Shown: one piece after another, positions 11,811 to 22,300 of the stretch | Layout: each line of letters starts with the position of its first letter | Numbering within the stretch: position 1 is the stretch's first letter | From: Anisus vortex | Taxonomy: Eukaryota; Mollusca; Gastropoda; Planorbidae | Direction: 5' to 3' | Length of the DNA: 64,000 nucleotides | Assembly (NCBI GenBank): GCA_949126835.1 | Contig: OX421497.1 | Location: 15,071,679-15,135,678 of the forward strand | Program-made: the position numbers and the translations under genes | The notes under the pieces: model-generated | Database searches by the model: none | Told to the model about the DNA's origin: nothing | Seen by the model: the letters and a program-made list of their open reading frames with translations, nothing else

Positions 11811-11823
11811 TACCCCCCAACCA
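11811..11823 (-). other. Polypurine tract of the LTR element
   Basis: On the minus strand a purine-rich GGTTGGGGGGTA abuts the 3' LTR start TGCTATGG. This is the expected place for the plus-strand primer of reverse transcription. Confidence 0.75.
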
Positions 11824-12101
11824 CAGAGAAAAAATAATAATTTATTATTATTTTTGATACGAAAAATGTTTACAATAATGAAAAAAAATTATCTTAATTT
11901 TAATTAATGTATATAATCATTCATTTAATAATACATAGAGAAAAAATTCATTTAATATATGTACAAACAATTAAAAAAAATTTTATAGGTACAAATATAA
12001 CCAAAAGACACAAAGAATAATGTCTAATGTTTATACGACAATTAGTCATAGACAATTATCTTTTGGCATTGTCTAATCAACTTCAGTAATACTGAGATAA
12101 A

Positions 12102-12437
12102 CTATTGGATGTCAGTGATGTGTATCGATAATCTCGACAGCACATCAGGTAAATGGTTATCTTTTCCTACAATACTTTTTATCTGAAATTTGTAATCTGA
12201 TAGAAGTAAAGCATATTTGTTTATTCTTTTGTTATTGACATTAGAGACATTAAAATTCACAAGCGGTTTATGGTCTGTGAGAATTGTGAATTGACGACCC
12301 AACAAATAGTATTGAAACTTAAGTACAGCATAGACTATACACAAACCCTCTAATTCTATGACATCAAAATTCCTTTCACTTTTAGTCAGTGCACGACTTA
12401 CATAAAAGGCAGGTTTATATACTATTTCAGAGTCCAC
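12102..12437 (-). CDS. RNase H domain of the LTR element pol
   Basis: The frame carries the RNase H half typical of Ty3/gypsy: YVSRALTKSERNF, an ELEGLCIVYAVLKFQYYL block, FTILTDHKPL with the conserved Asp, and the C-terminal GKDNHLPDVLSR. It follows directly on the reverse transcriptase but in another frame; one base change in the G-rich stretch near 12460 separates them. The apparent Met start is a consequence of that shift and is not a real initiation site. In life this would be the last domain of the polyprotein, degrading the RNA strand of the hybrid. The stop is followed by about 290 non-coding bases before the 3' LTR. Confidence 0.85.
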   Translation of the reverse strand: MDSEIVYKPAFYVSRALTKSERNFDVIELEGLCIVYAVLKFQYYLLGRQFTILTDHKPLVNFNVSNVNNKRINKYALLLSDYKFQIKSIVGKDNHLPDVLSRLSIHITDIQ

Positions 12438-14305
12438 AATGACCTTTTTGTAAATACAAGCCCCAAACCTGACTTTGAGGCATCACAAGCTATAAATATG
12501 TCATCATCTTTTTGAATTGTTTCTAGTATTGGTTCCTTAGAAAATGCATCTATTAGGATTTTAAATGATTTTTCACATTGGACAGTCCAATTTACAATAT
12601 TGGGTTGATACTTTTTAGTTAGATCTATAATAGGTCTGACTATTTGACTATAGTTTGGAATAAATTTACTGTAATAGTTAAACAATCCAAGTAATGCCCT
12701 TACATGCTTTTTTGTTTTAGGCGTTTGTATTTCTAGATTTTTTTTATGTAAGTGCTGTGTTGGTTTTACTTGGCCATTTTCAAATTTATGTCCTAGAAAT
12801 TCAACCTCAGTTTTTCCTATTTTTAATTTTGAAGGAGATACTGTTAAGTTATTGTCCTTCAATATTTGCAACACTTCTTCTAATAGAATTAAGTGTTCAT
12901 CCCAAGTATTTGTGAAAATACAAATATCATCCACATAGTGAACTATATTTTTATTGTGAGGTAAAATATGTCTCATTAGTTTAGTGAATGTAGCAGTACT
13001 ATTGACCAAACCGAAGGGCATGACGTTCCAATTAAATATGCCTTTATGTGTAATAAAAGCTGTATAATCCTTTGATTTCTCATCATTAGGCACTTGCCAA
13101 AATCCTCTTGTTAAATCTATGGTAGTAAATATTTTACCTGTGGCCATAGTGTTAATTATATGGTCTTTATTGGGCAAACCCTCTTGATCAATTTTAGTTA
13201 CATTATTAAGTTTGCGATAATCACAACATAATCTGATGGAACCATTTTTTTTTCTAACAATCACCATGGGTGACGAGTACTGAGACATAGATTTTTCTAT
13301 TATCTTACTTTCAATGAGTTGGTCTAATTCCTTATCTACCTTTTCAACAAGCATTTGAGGAATATTATATGCTTTTGATCTAAATTGTTTTTGATCAGTC
13401 AATTCTATTTTATGTTCAATGACATTTGTTAATCCTGGTTTCTCTGTTATTGTTGTTTTAAATTTATTCAATAAATTTAAAATATTGTTTTTAACCATTT
13501 CATTTTCAATATGGTCTAACTGTATTTGATCTATTTCATCATTGGCTAGTGTGGTTATACCACAAAAATAGTCAATGTTTGGAATGTTTTGAACATTGTT
13601 ATCTTCAAAAATTATGATATTGTTATTTTGTATTTTGCTTTCATTATCTGACTGACTGTCATTTATTTGGTTTTCCTCATAAGCTCTTAAATTGTTTAAA
13701 TGGATAATTTTTTCTTTGTTATTAATGTTAACTTTGTAAGTTACATCAGATAACTTATGTATAATTTCAAAAGGTCCTTTCCATTCCATAGTATTGCCAG
13801 TGCCAATTGGCAAATAAACAAGTACTTTATTACCAACTTCTAGTTTTCTCATATTCTTATGAATATTTTCTCTGATTAAAGTTTTAGATTTGATTTCTTG
13901 ATTTTTTTGTACAGCAAATTCATAAGCTGTTTTCATATGTTCTTCAGTTTTATTGACTAAGTCAAATGGAGACATTTTTTTTTCTTTAATTCCTAACAAT
14001 TCTGATTTGAAATTATCCAATGGTCCATTGGGATTTTTGCCAAGCACTAATTCAAATGGTGAAAAACCTGTGCTTTCATGAACCGATTGTCTATAAGCAA
14101 ACAAAATAGCAGGAAGGTAATCATCCCATTCAAATGGATGCTCTTCACACACTTTAGTTATCATTTGTTTTATTGTTTGATTAGCCCTTTCAATCATACC
14201 ATTTGATTCAGGATGGTATATAGAACTAAAAATTTGAGTGATTTTAAACATTTGTGCAAAAGCTTGAGTAAGGTTTGATTTGAATTGAGTTCCATTGTCA
14301 CTCAA
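12422..14305 (-). CDS. Integrase core/C-terminus plus reverse transcriptase
   Basis: A 627-residue frame. Residues 1-50 are the end of the integrase catalytic core, with DNGTQF (second acidic residue D3) and NGMIERANQT (third, E39). Residues about 150-210 hold the integrase C-terminal GPY/F module (GPF at 177-179), which marks Ty3/gypsy and is absent from copia. A poorly conserved linker (210-295) leads to reverse transcriptase: YSSPMVIVRKKNGSIRLCCD, TTIDLTRGFWQV with Asp397, MPFGLVNSTATF, and the YVDD box at 457-460. The frame is continuous with the upstream integrase frame except for one in-frame TGA near 14355. The Met at 14305 is therefore internal, not a start. Its order, integrase before RT, is the key oddity. 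Confidence 0.92.
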   Translation of the reverse strand: MSDNGTQFKSNLTQAFAQMFKITQIFSSIYHPESNGMIERANQTIKQMITKVCEEHPFEWDDYLPAILFAYRQSVHESTGFSPFELVLGKNPNGPLDNFKSELLGIKEKKMSPFDLVNKTEEHMKTAYEFAVQKNQEIKSKTLIRENIHKNMRKLEVGNKVLVYLPIGTGNTMEWKGPFEIIHKLSDVTYKVNINNKEKIIHLNNLRAYEENQINDSQSDNESKIQNNNIIIFEDNNVQNIPNIDYFCGITTLANDEIDQIQLDHIENEMVKNNILNLLNKFKTTITEKPGLTNVIEHKIELTDQKQFRSKAYNIPQMLVEKVDKELDQLIESKIIEKSMSQYSSPMVIVRKKNGSIRLCCDYRKLNNVTKIDQEGLPNKDHIINTMATGKIFTTIDLTRGFWQVPNDEKSKDYTAFITHKGIFNWNVMPFGLVNSTATFTKLMRHILPHNKNIVHYVDDICIFTNTWDEHLILLEEVLQILKDNNLTVSPSKLKIGKTEVEFLGHKFENGQVKPTQHLHKKNLEIQTPKTKKHVRALLGLFNYYSKFIPNYSQIVRPIIDLTKKYQPNIVNWTVQCEKSFKILIDAFSKEPILETIQKDDDIFIACDASKSGLGLVFTKRSLWTLK

Positions 14306-14353
14306 TATGAACTTTGGAAACCCGAAACGACAAAAGATAGGTAAAAGAGCATT

Positions 14354-14893
14354 TCAGACCCTTTCTGCAGTTATTTCCCTTAAAGGAACTACCTCAATCC
14401 ATCTACTCCCCATGTCTATTATGGTTAACGCAAACTTTGCTTTGGAAGTTTTAGTTTGTTTAATGGGCCCAAATATTTCAACTGCAATTTTATAAAAAGG
14501 TTTATGTATTGTATCAGTCATTTGTAATGGAGCCTTATGTTTAGAATCTTTTTTATTATGTCTAAGACAGGTAGCACAGCTTTTAATAAATGTTTTCAAA
14601 TCTTTTTCCAGTTTAGGCCACCAGAAATTCTTTTTGAGTTTACAAACTGTTTTCTTACTACTCAAATGACCTGATAATGCATTGTTATGCGAAATGTGCA
14701 TTACTTTGACAGTTAATGTTTTAGGTATAACTATTTGAGTTACATCTAATTTATTGTCCTTTCTAAAGAGAATGCCATTTATTATTTCCATGTTTTTATT
14801 TTTAACCTGACCTTTTTCAATTTCTGATACTATTTTAATTATGTATTGATCTTCATTCTGTTCTTTTTTTAGAGTTAGCTCATCAAAAGGCAT
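14354..14893 (-). CDS. Integrase N-terminal zinc domain and start of core
   Basis: A 179-residue frame. Residues 69-109 form the HHCC zinc finger (H69, H76, C106, C109), with the usual NFWWPKLEKDL between the pairs. The catalytic core begins near residue 130. At the place of the first catalytic Asp, where Ty3/gypsy integrases normally have an Asp before a hydrophobic-x-GP motif, this copy reads AVEIFGPI, with Glu139. The sequence continues in the same frame past a TGA into the DNGTQF segment. Upstream, the frame is disconnected from the protease frame by a one-base shift in a run of eight A near 14915. The role would be insertion of the cDNA into host DNA. Confidence 0.88.
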   Translation of the reverse strand: MPFDELTLKKEQNEDQYIIKIVSEIEKGQVKNKNMEIINGILFRKDNKLDVTQIVIPKTLTVKVMHISHNNALSGHLSSKKTVCKLKKNFWWPKLEKDLKTFIKSCATCLRHNKKDSKHKAPLQMTDTIHKPFYKIAVEIFGPIKQTKTSKAKFALTIIDMGSRWIEVVPLREITAERV

Positions 14894-14915
14894 GTTTACT
14901 AAACTGATATTTTCT

Positions 14916-15190
14916 GTTTTTTTTCATTTGAGTTTCCTTTTTATGGGGACTATCAATGTATGCTAATATCTCAGTCTTCATTTTAGTAAAATCAGATATT
15001 TGATTTTTAGCAATGTTGAATATTTGTTTATGACCTTCTAAATGTTTACATAGTGAAATAGCATGTAATTCTTTTGGTACATTGTTTATTTCACATTGAC
15101 TTTCAAATTTGTTTACATACTGTTCTAGTTTTTCTGTTCCATTCCATTTCGGAATAGGATTATCCTTTTCATTATTTATGGATAAGTCAA
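14916..15190 (-). pseudogene. Second capsid-like domain between protease and integrase
   Basis: This stretch is open on the minus strand in the same frame as the protease frame and is separated from it only by a TAG at 15201. It encodes about 90 residues. The block P-x-W-N-G-x-E-K-L followed by NKFESQC and NNVPKEL lines up with P-x-F-D-G-x-E-K-I, NLFEATC and YGIPISE in the element's own gag capsid region (about 16.6 kb), with similar spacing. I therefore read it as a diverged capsid-type domain. It could instead be an unrelated linker with chance similarity; a profile search would settle it. Confidence 0.5.
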
Positions 15191-15200
15191 TATTAGGTGT

Positions 15201-16253
15201 CTAATGGAGAATATTATTTTCTGACTTTCCTATGGTTTGTAAAAAATTAAAAGTTTGTAGAGCAGGATAAAATTCTTGTTCTGGTAAATCTACCAACTCT
15301 TCATTTTGCAATAGAACAGGTTTCAAATTTAAATCATTGGATTTGTCATTCATCCATTTTTGAAAAATGTCAAAACTATTATCATGTTTGACATTGAAAG
15401 AATTACCAATAATTAAAGGTGCAACACAGTTTTTCATTATGGCTGCCTCTGTTTTTCCTGTAAGCCAAGGACAATCAATGTCTATTATAGTGACAGGACA
15501 ATTTACAGTGGAACCATTTCCAAGTTTTATAGTATCCACTCTTATAATATTGGTGGGTTTCTGATTTGGAATGATACTTTCATCTACACATATTATACTG
15601 GACCCTGTATCCCTCAAACAGTATGTATTCTTTTTTTCCACATAAGCAGGAAAAAGTATTAATTGACCCCTGTTTTCAAATATCACATTATTTGTTTGAG
15701 ATGTGGAATTGTTTTGTTTTCCTCTATTTCTTCTATTTTGAAAATTTGATTGAGGTCTATTTTGAGTATTAGGAAAATCTTGCCTTCCAAAATTTTGATT
15801 TAACACATTGTTATTGGAAAAATTCTGATTTGACAAATTTCTGTTTTCAAAATTTGAAAAATTCTGATTTGGAAAATTTCTATTATCAAAATTAGAAAAA
15901 TTTTGATTTGAAAAATTTCTATGATCAATATTTGATCTATTGAAGTTTGGATTGAAATTTCTACCTCTTGCATTGTTATTCCTGTAACAATATTCTGATG
16001 AATGGTTTGTACCATTGCAAAAAATACATCTGTAATTATTAGATTTTGGTTGATTACCAAACTTTTTTCTATTACCAAATTGATTATGTCTACACCTAGG
16101 AGGTGAATAGCTCCTTCTTCTATGCTGAATTGTATTTAATGTTTGATTTTGTTTAGTCAGTTCTACATTAGGATGACTATTTTTAAAATTTGAGATGGCA
16201 TCTATCAAATTTTCAACTGTCTTCACTTTTCTTTCAATAATGTGAGTAAACAA
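15201..16253 (-). CDS. Nucleocapsid and aspartic protease of the LTR element
   Basis: A 350-residue frame in three parts. First comes a basic region with a CCHC zinc knuckle of form C-x2-C-x4-H-x4-C (CIFCNGTNHSSEYC), the nucleic-acid-binding nucleocapsid. A low-complexity stretch of repeated Asn-Phe-rich units (NFSNQNFSNF and variants) follows. Then comes a retropepsin-type protease with the active-site motif LRDTGSS and a downstream APLIIGNSF block, in the position of the family's ILG motif. The protease would cut the polyprotein during particle maturation. The upstream gag frame is separated by a frameshift and one in-frame stop near 16270, so the Met at 16253 is not a natural start. Confidence 0.85.
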   Translation of the reverse strand: MFTHIIERKVKTVENLIDAISNFKNSHPNVELTKQNQTLNTIQHRRRSYSPPRCRHNQFGNRKKFGNQPKSNNYRCIFCNGTNHSSEYCYRNNNARGRNFNPNFNRSNIDHRNFSNQNFSNFDNRNFPNQNFSNFENRNLSNQNFSNNNVLNQNFGRQDFPNTQNRPQSNFQNRRNRGKQNNSTSQTNNVIFENRGQLILFPAYVEKKNTYCLRDTGSSIICVDESIIPNQKPTNIIRVDTIKLGNGSTVNCPVTIIDIDCPWLTGKTEAAIMKNCVAPLIIGNSFNVKHDNSFDIFQKWMNDKSNDLNLKPVLLQNEELVDLPEQEFYPALQTFNFLQTIGKSENNILH

Positions 16254-16308
16254 TGGTTTAGAAGCTCGTTCTTATACTTTATCAACAACCATGATTTCTA
16301 TAATCTCA

Positions 16309-17001
16309 TTAGGATTTTTGGTATCTATTTTTACTAAGTAAAAATGTTTTCACTTCAGACACAAAAGCTCTCGGTTCTATCTTGTCAGTTAAGATAAAGT
16401 TGTGGAACTTTTGTCTATAATAATCCTCAGAGTGAATAAAGAATTTAATTAACTGTTCTTTGATAATGGCATATTCAGTTATTTCTTTATCAATGTGAGA
16501 TAGAGCTTCCCTACCCTTGTCTTTCAATTGTGGAATAAGGTGAATGTAATATTCTGAAATGGGAATCCCATATCCCTTACATGTGGCCTCAAATAGATTT
16601 AGAAAATCTACAATTTTCTCTTTTCCATCAAAAGGAGGCATTTTAAATCTTACACCATGTTTTGATTTTTCATTATTTGTTTGCTCAACTTTAGTATTTT
16701 GTAATTTAGCCAATTCCAATTCATGGTCTAATTTTAATTTATTTTCTTTCAACTGAATTTCTTTTTCTGTATTCAATCCTAGTTCCTTCAATTCTTTTTC
16801 TTTATTTAATTCTAGTTCTTTCTGTTTAATTTCATGAGCCCTTAATTCTGCTTGCTCATCTCTTTCCTTATCTGCTAATTCTTTCTTCAATTGTTTAACT
16901 TTATTTTCAACAAATTCCTGATATTCCTTCTTATCAGTAATACCATATTCTTTTGCTAACAATTTAGCCTCATCATAGAGTAATTGAATCTTTGACTCCA
17001 T
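16309..17001 (-). CDS. Gag, N-terminal coiled coil and capsid region
   Basis: A 230-residue frame with the first Met about 1.9 kb downstream of the 5' LTR. Residues about 1-105 are highly charged and helical (heptad-like Lys/Glu/Leu runs such as KEKELKELGLNTEKEIQLK), suggesting a coiled coil. Residues about 115-225 resemble the retrotransposon gag capsid: PPFDGKEKIVDFLNLFEATC, then an LxxxxKxxAxxxxxxL-type helix and a FHNF/FVSEVKTFL end. It would assemble the virus-like particle. The frame is lost about 30 codons before the zinc-knuckle segment by a one-base shift in an A-rich run. Confidence 0.85.
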   Translation of the reverse strand: MESKIQLLYDEAKLLAKEYGITDKKEYQEFVENKVKQLKKELADKERDEQAELRAHEIKQKELELNKEKELKELGLNTEKEIQLKENKLKLDHELELAKLQNTKVEQTNNEKSKHGVRFKMPPFDGKEKIVDFLNLFEATCKGYGIPISEYYIHLIPQLKDKGREALSHIDKEITEYAIIKEQLIKFFIHSEDYYRQKFHNFILTDKIEPRAFVSEVKTFLLSKNRYQKS

Positions 17002-18908
17002 TATTGTTTATTGTGAATGTCAAGATTTATGATATTATAGTACAGTACAATTATTATAATGCACTATTTTATAGTACAGCAATCTTTTATTCCTATACTG
17101 AATGACAATATTTATTAACTACAGAATGAGCATTTTTATATTACAGCAACTTTTATAATCCTATGCTAAAGAAAGATGCTTATAATGCTAGATGCAAGAT
17201 GCTAGAATCATGAAATATTAGCTAAGCCAAGACACATTTTGTATTATGGCTTGTTTAGTTTATTATTATTAGCAATTTTATAGTAGAGTTGAATGCAAGT
17301 CAAGTCACTTTTGCTATTATGACTTATTATTTCTTATTATTACTATATAGGTTGCAACAATTATTTTCCACAAAGCAACGTACAATCTTATTATTACTAA
17401 TGTTAGCACATATACAATATTATTAGCAGGAATGATGGCACATACCAATTAGATTAATGTTATTATAAGCAAGTATTCTATTATTGTTTATTGCAATATC
17501 AATCTTAAACAATACTATTTTATTAGCACTGCACAGCACAATATTATTGTTATAGAGGCTATGTCATTTGTTATATTGTGTATATTACATACATTTGTAG
17601 TTACATGTATTAGATATCAATTATTATTTTGTTAATTGTAGTTACATGTATTTTTAGGCACTACTTAAATCATATAGTTATGAATCTGATTATTCATATT
17701 ATTATTATATTGGTGAATAACTTATTATTGTTATTGTTCTTACCATAGACCATTATACTCAGAGACCATATTGAATATCTCAAAAACTAACTAATGCATA
17801 TTAATGATATTTCAAAAAATACACAAAAAAAAGTTTTTTTTATCAAGTAACAATACAAAAAAAAAAAAACAATTACAATATTGAAACACACTAATGCTGC
17901 TTGGACCACAAGAAAGAGGAATTTTTGACAAAGAATCACATCATGTATAACATTGACAAGACTATAGTAATTGTACTTTAATAATTCTTAACAAAAACAA
18001 ACAAAGTCAAGACAACTAACAGAAATAACCCTAACAAAGAATCATTTCTAATCAATCTCTTTTAAGAAACAGAAATAGATTATAGACAGAATAAGAATAG
18101 ACAAGAGATTTGATTAAAAATTACCTCCAACCAAGCCCGCTTTATACATATATATATTTATAATTCATACTAATGAATGTAAAGAATATGATTAAAATTA
18201 AAGACTAATTAATAATCCAAATGAATACACATTCACTGTACGAAATCACTGGAATGTAAATCCAGAGTAGAAATCCAGGAGAAACTTAATTATTTAATAA
18301 TCCAAAGAATGTTTACACTGTTTCAAGTTGAGTTGCTTCAAGTTTCCACTACAGTATGGTATAATCCAATTTTAGAATTAACACAAGAAAAAAAATGTAT
18401 ACCATTAATTAATATTAATGTCAAATGTCTTTGGTATACACATTAAATATTTAATTATTTAAAGTTTTAATATTGTTATTTATTTATCTTTGGTAAGCAC
18501 ATCGGACTTCAACATGTAATACATGTCACATCAGGCTTCAACATATGGGTATGTCACATCGGACTTGAATATATATAGTTTAGGTTCCTTGTTGACAACA
18601 TGTGGTAACGAAACTTTTTCCGGTTGCAAATAATGACCTATGTATAGTCACTTTATTCGATTTTTTGTATCGAATTTTATAATAAAGTTATTTTTGTCAT
18701 CGGCGGACAAATTTTACATATTCTGAGAGCTAGTATGTTGCTCAATCAGATTATTAGCATATGGATGTGAAATAATAGACTCAGACTTCAGTTTTGAAAT
18801 GTTCAAAAACTGGTATACTCACATAATATTCCATGTGGTTTTTAGAATGTCTTGTTGTTCGAAAAATCTCGAAAATCAATATATTATATATTTCAGCTTT
18901 GTTGTCTG
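17002..18908. other. Leader region of the LTR element
   Basis: About 1.9 kb of AT-rich sequence between the primer-binding site and gag on the minus strand. Many stops occur in all frames and no domain is seen. Such a long untranslated leader is on the large side for Ty3/gypsy. It might have held packaging or translation signals. Confidence 0.6.
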
Positions 18909-18930
18909 TTAGCACCGAACTGCCACCAAA
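18909..18930 (-). other. Putative primer-binding site
   Basis: On the minus strand the sequence a few bases after the 5' LTR reads TGGTGGCAGTTCGGTGC. TGG complements a tRNA CCA end. The first nine bases fit the 3' end of animal tRNA-Leu(AAG) as I recall it, but the following bases do not match cleanly. The tRNA assignment is tentative. Confidence 0.5.
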
Positions 18931-18932
18931 TC

Positions 18933-19380
18933 TGTTGATGTCCTTAATTCTTGTTGGACCATCAATTAAAATAATCAGTCTCTCCAGAGTGTATTTGCTA
19001 CAGTTGCTGTATTATTGTATATCAATACATTGAAAACAGACGACTTCACAATATATATATTTGAACTTGTAAATTAATAAAGGAACTCCTTGTTGCAGCA
19101 TATGTAATTTATTAATATTATTAACTGTTCACTTCACATCCATGAAAACAATTACAGATTATAATAGCTACATAATACACATTTTTACTAATGGTCTCTG
19201 AGTCTAATTATACGTGCGTTCCATTACAAGCTATGGTTGAGACTGCCGAGTAAGCGTGGGCAGTCATGTGACTATTCACTTCCTATATTGGTTTTCTTAA
19301 TATCCTAAAATGGGTTTTATTTCGACTTTTTAATTCTTACTTTAGTCACTACCCATATATTATTTACTTGTTCCATAGCA
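18933..19380 (-). repeat. 5' LTR (448 bp)
   Basis: Same length and ends as the left copy at 11363-11810. Its promoter would drive minus-strand transcription through gag and pol. It contains the 44-bp segment (19204-19247) found inverted in the nearby minisatellite. Confidence 0.95.
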
Positions 19381-22300
19381 GGTGGTAAGAATAGGAGGTA
19401 GCGGGATGGGTGGTGGGAATGGGGGTAGCAAAACGGGTGGTGGGAATGGGGAGTAGCGGGATGGGTGGTAGGAATGGGTGGTAGCGAGATGGGGGAAGGA
19501 ATGGGAGTTAGCGGGATTAGTGGTGGGAATGGGAGGTAGCAGGATGGGTGGTAAAAGGGGTTGTAGCGAGATGGGTGATGGGAATAGGGGGTAGCGAGAT
19601 GTGTGGTGGAAATGGGGGGTAGCGAGATTATAAAAGGAATGAGAGGTAGCAAGATGGGTGGTGGAAATGGGGCGTAGCGAGATGGGGGAACGAATGGGCG
19701 GTACCAGGATGGGTAGTAGGAATAGGAGGTAGCAGGATAGGTGGCGGGAATGGGGGGGGGTAGTGGGATGGGTGGTGGAAAGGGGGGGTAGCAGGATGGG
19801 TGGTGGGAATGGAGGGTAGCGGGATGGGTGGTTGGAATGGGGTTAGCGGGATGGGTGGTGGGAATGGGGGGTAGAGGGATTTTTGGTGGGAATGGGTGGT
19901 AGCGAGATGGGGGTACGAATGATAGGTATCAAGATGGGTGGTGGGAATAAGGTGTAGCGAGATGGGGGAAGGAATGGGATGTAGCGGAATAGGTAGTGGG
20001 AAAAGGGGATAGCGGGATGGCTGGTGGGAATGGGGGTAGCCAGATGGGGGAAGGAATGGGAGGTAGCAAGATGGATGGTGGGAATGGAAAGTAGCGGGAT
20101 GGGTGGTAGGAATGGGGGGTAGCGGAATGGGTGGTGGGAATGAGGGGAAGCGGGATGGGTTGTGGGAATGGGGAGTAGCCGGATTGGTGGCAGGAATGGG
20201 TGATAGCGAGATGGGGGAAGGAATGCACGGTAGCAAGATGGGTGGTGGGAAAGGGGGGTAGCGGAATGGGTGGTTGGAATGGGAGGTAGCGAGATGGTTG
20301 TGGAAATAGAGGTAAGAGATGGGTGGTGGGAATGGGAGGTAGTGAGATGGGTGGTGGGAATGAGAGGTTGCGAGATGTGTGGTGGGAAAGGGAGGTAGTG
20401 AGATGGTAGGTGGGAATGAGAGGTAGCGAGATGGGTGCTGGGAATTTGAGGTAGCGAGATAGGTTAAGGATTTGGAGGTAACGGGATGGGTGGTGGGATA
20501 GGGTGGTAGCGAGACGGGGGAAGGAATGGGAGATAGCGGGATGGGTGGTGGGAATGGGGTGTAGCAGGATGGTTGGTGGGAATGGGAGGTAGCGAGATGG
20601 TGGTGGGAAAAGGTGGTAGCGAGATGGGTAAAGGAATGGGGGTAGCGAGATGGGGGAAGGATTGGGAGGTAGCGAGATGGTGGTGGGAAAAGGTGGTAGC
20701 AAGATGGGGGAAGGAATGGGCGGTAGCGGGATGGGTAGTGGGAATGGGGGGTAGCAGGATGGGTGGTGGAAATAGGGGTTAGCAGGATGGGTGGTGAGAA
20801 TGGGTGATAACGAGATGGGGGAAGGATTGGGGGGTAGCGGGATGGGTGGTAAGAATGGGGGGTAGCGGGATGGGTGGTGGGAATGGGAGTAGCGGAATGG
20901 GTGGTGGGAATAGGGGGTAGCATGATGGGTGGTGGAAATGTGGGGTAGCGGGATGGGTTGTGGGATATAGAGGTAGCGGGATGGGTGGTGGGAATGGGGG
21001 GTAGCAGGATGGATGGTGGAAATAGGGTGTAGCAGGAATGGTGGTGGAAATGGGGAATGCGAGATGGGTGGTGAGAAAGGGTGGTTACGAGATGGGGGAA
21101 TTATTGGGAGGTATCGTGATGGGTGGTAAGAATGGGGGGTAGCGGGATGGGTGGTGGGATTGTGGGTAGCGGGATGGGTGGTGGGAATGAAGAGTGTGGA
21201 AGCGAGACAGAATAATGAATTGGAGGTAGCGAGATGGGTGGTGGAAATGGGGGGGCGAGATGGGGTAAGAAATGGGAGGTAGCGGGATGGGTGAGCGGAA
21301 TGGGAGGTTACGAGATAGGTTAAGGAATCGGAGGTAACAGGATGGGTGGTGGGATAGGATGGTTGCGAGACGGGGGAAGGAATGGGAGGTAGCGGGATGG
21401 GTGGTGGGAATGGGGGGTAGCGGGATGGTTGGTGAGAATGAGGGGTACGAGATGGGTGGATGGAATGGGAGGTAACTAGATGGGTGGTGGGAATGGGAGG
21501 CAGCGAGATGGGTGGTGAAAAAAGGTGGTAGCGAGATGGGGGAAGGAATGTGAGGTAGCGGGATGGGTGGTGGGAATGGGGGGTAGCAGGATGGGTGTTG
21601 GGAATGGGGGTAGCGGGACGGGTGGTGGGAATGGGGATTAGCGGGATGGGTGGTAGGAATGGGTGGTAGCGAGATGGGGAAAGGAATGGGAGTTAGCGGG
21701 ATGCGTGATGGTAATGGGGAGTAGCAGGATGGGTGGTGGGAATGGGGTGTAGCGAGATGGGTGATGGGAATGGGGGGTAGCGAGATGTGTGGTTGGAATG
21801 GGGGGTAGCGAGATGATGAAAGAAATGAGAGGTAGCAAGATGGGTGGTGGAAATGGGGCGTAGCGAGATGGGGGAACGAATGGGCGGTAGCGGGATAGGT
21901 AGTAGAAATAGTGGGTAGCGGGATGGGTGGTTGGAATGGGGTTAGCGGGATGGGTGGTGGGAATGGGGAATATAGGGATTGTTGGTGGGAATGGGTGGTA
22001 GCGAGATGGGGGAAGGAATGGGATGTAGCAAGATGGGTGGTGGAAATGGGAGGTAGCGGGATGGGTGGTTGGAACGGGGGGTAGCGGGATAGGTGGTTGG
22101 AATGGGGGGGTAGCGAGATGGGGAAAGAAATTGGAGGTAGCAGGATGGGTGGTTGGAATGGGGGGTAGCGGAATGGGTGGTTGGAATGGGGGGTAGCGGG
22201 ATGGGTGTTTGGAATGGGGGTAGCGAGATGGGGTAAGAAATGAGAGGGAGCGGGATGGATGGCGGGAATGATAGATACTAAGATGGGTATTGGGAATGGG

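Larger units (their letters stand above)
11363..19380 (-). mobile_element. Gmr1-like Ty3/gypsy LTR retrotransposon, degenerate
   Basis: Complete in outline and read on the minus strand: 5' LTR 18933-19380, primer-binding site, about 1.9 kb leader, gag, nucleocapsid, protease, integrase, reverse transcriptase, RNase H, polypurine tract, 3' LTR 11363-11810. The GGTGG duplication flanks it. The integrase precedes the reverse transcriptase, the order of Ty1/copia. The integrase GPF module and the RT sequence are, however, of Ty3/gypsy type, and that combination defines Gmr1-like elements. The LTRs differ at about 7 of 448 positions, so insertion is fairly recent. The coding region has several breaks (frameshifts near 16330, 14915 and 12460; in-frame stops near 16270, 15201 and 14355). 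This copy is therefore not autonomous. Confidence 0.9.

Noticed and set aside
14905..14930. Programmed frameshift at the run of eight A between the capsid-like segment and integrase
   Set aside because: The run contains an A-AAA-AAC heptamer in the right frame for a -1 slip, but -1 leads to a stop within a few codons. The integrase frame needs +1, so simple decay by homopolymer slippage is more likely.
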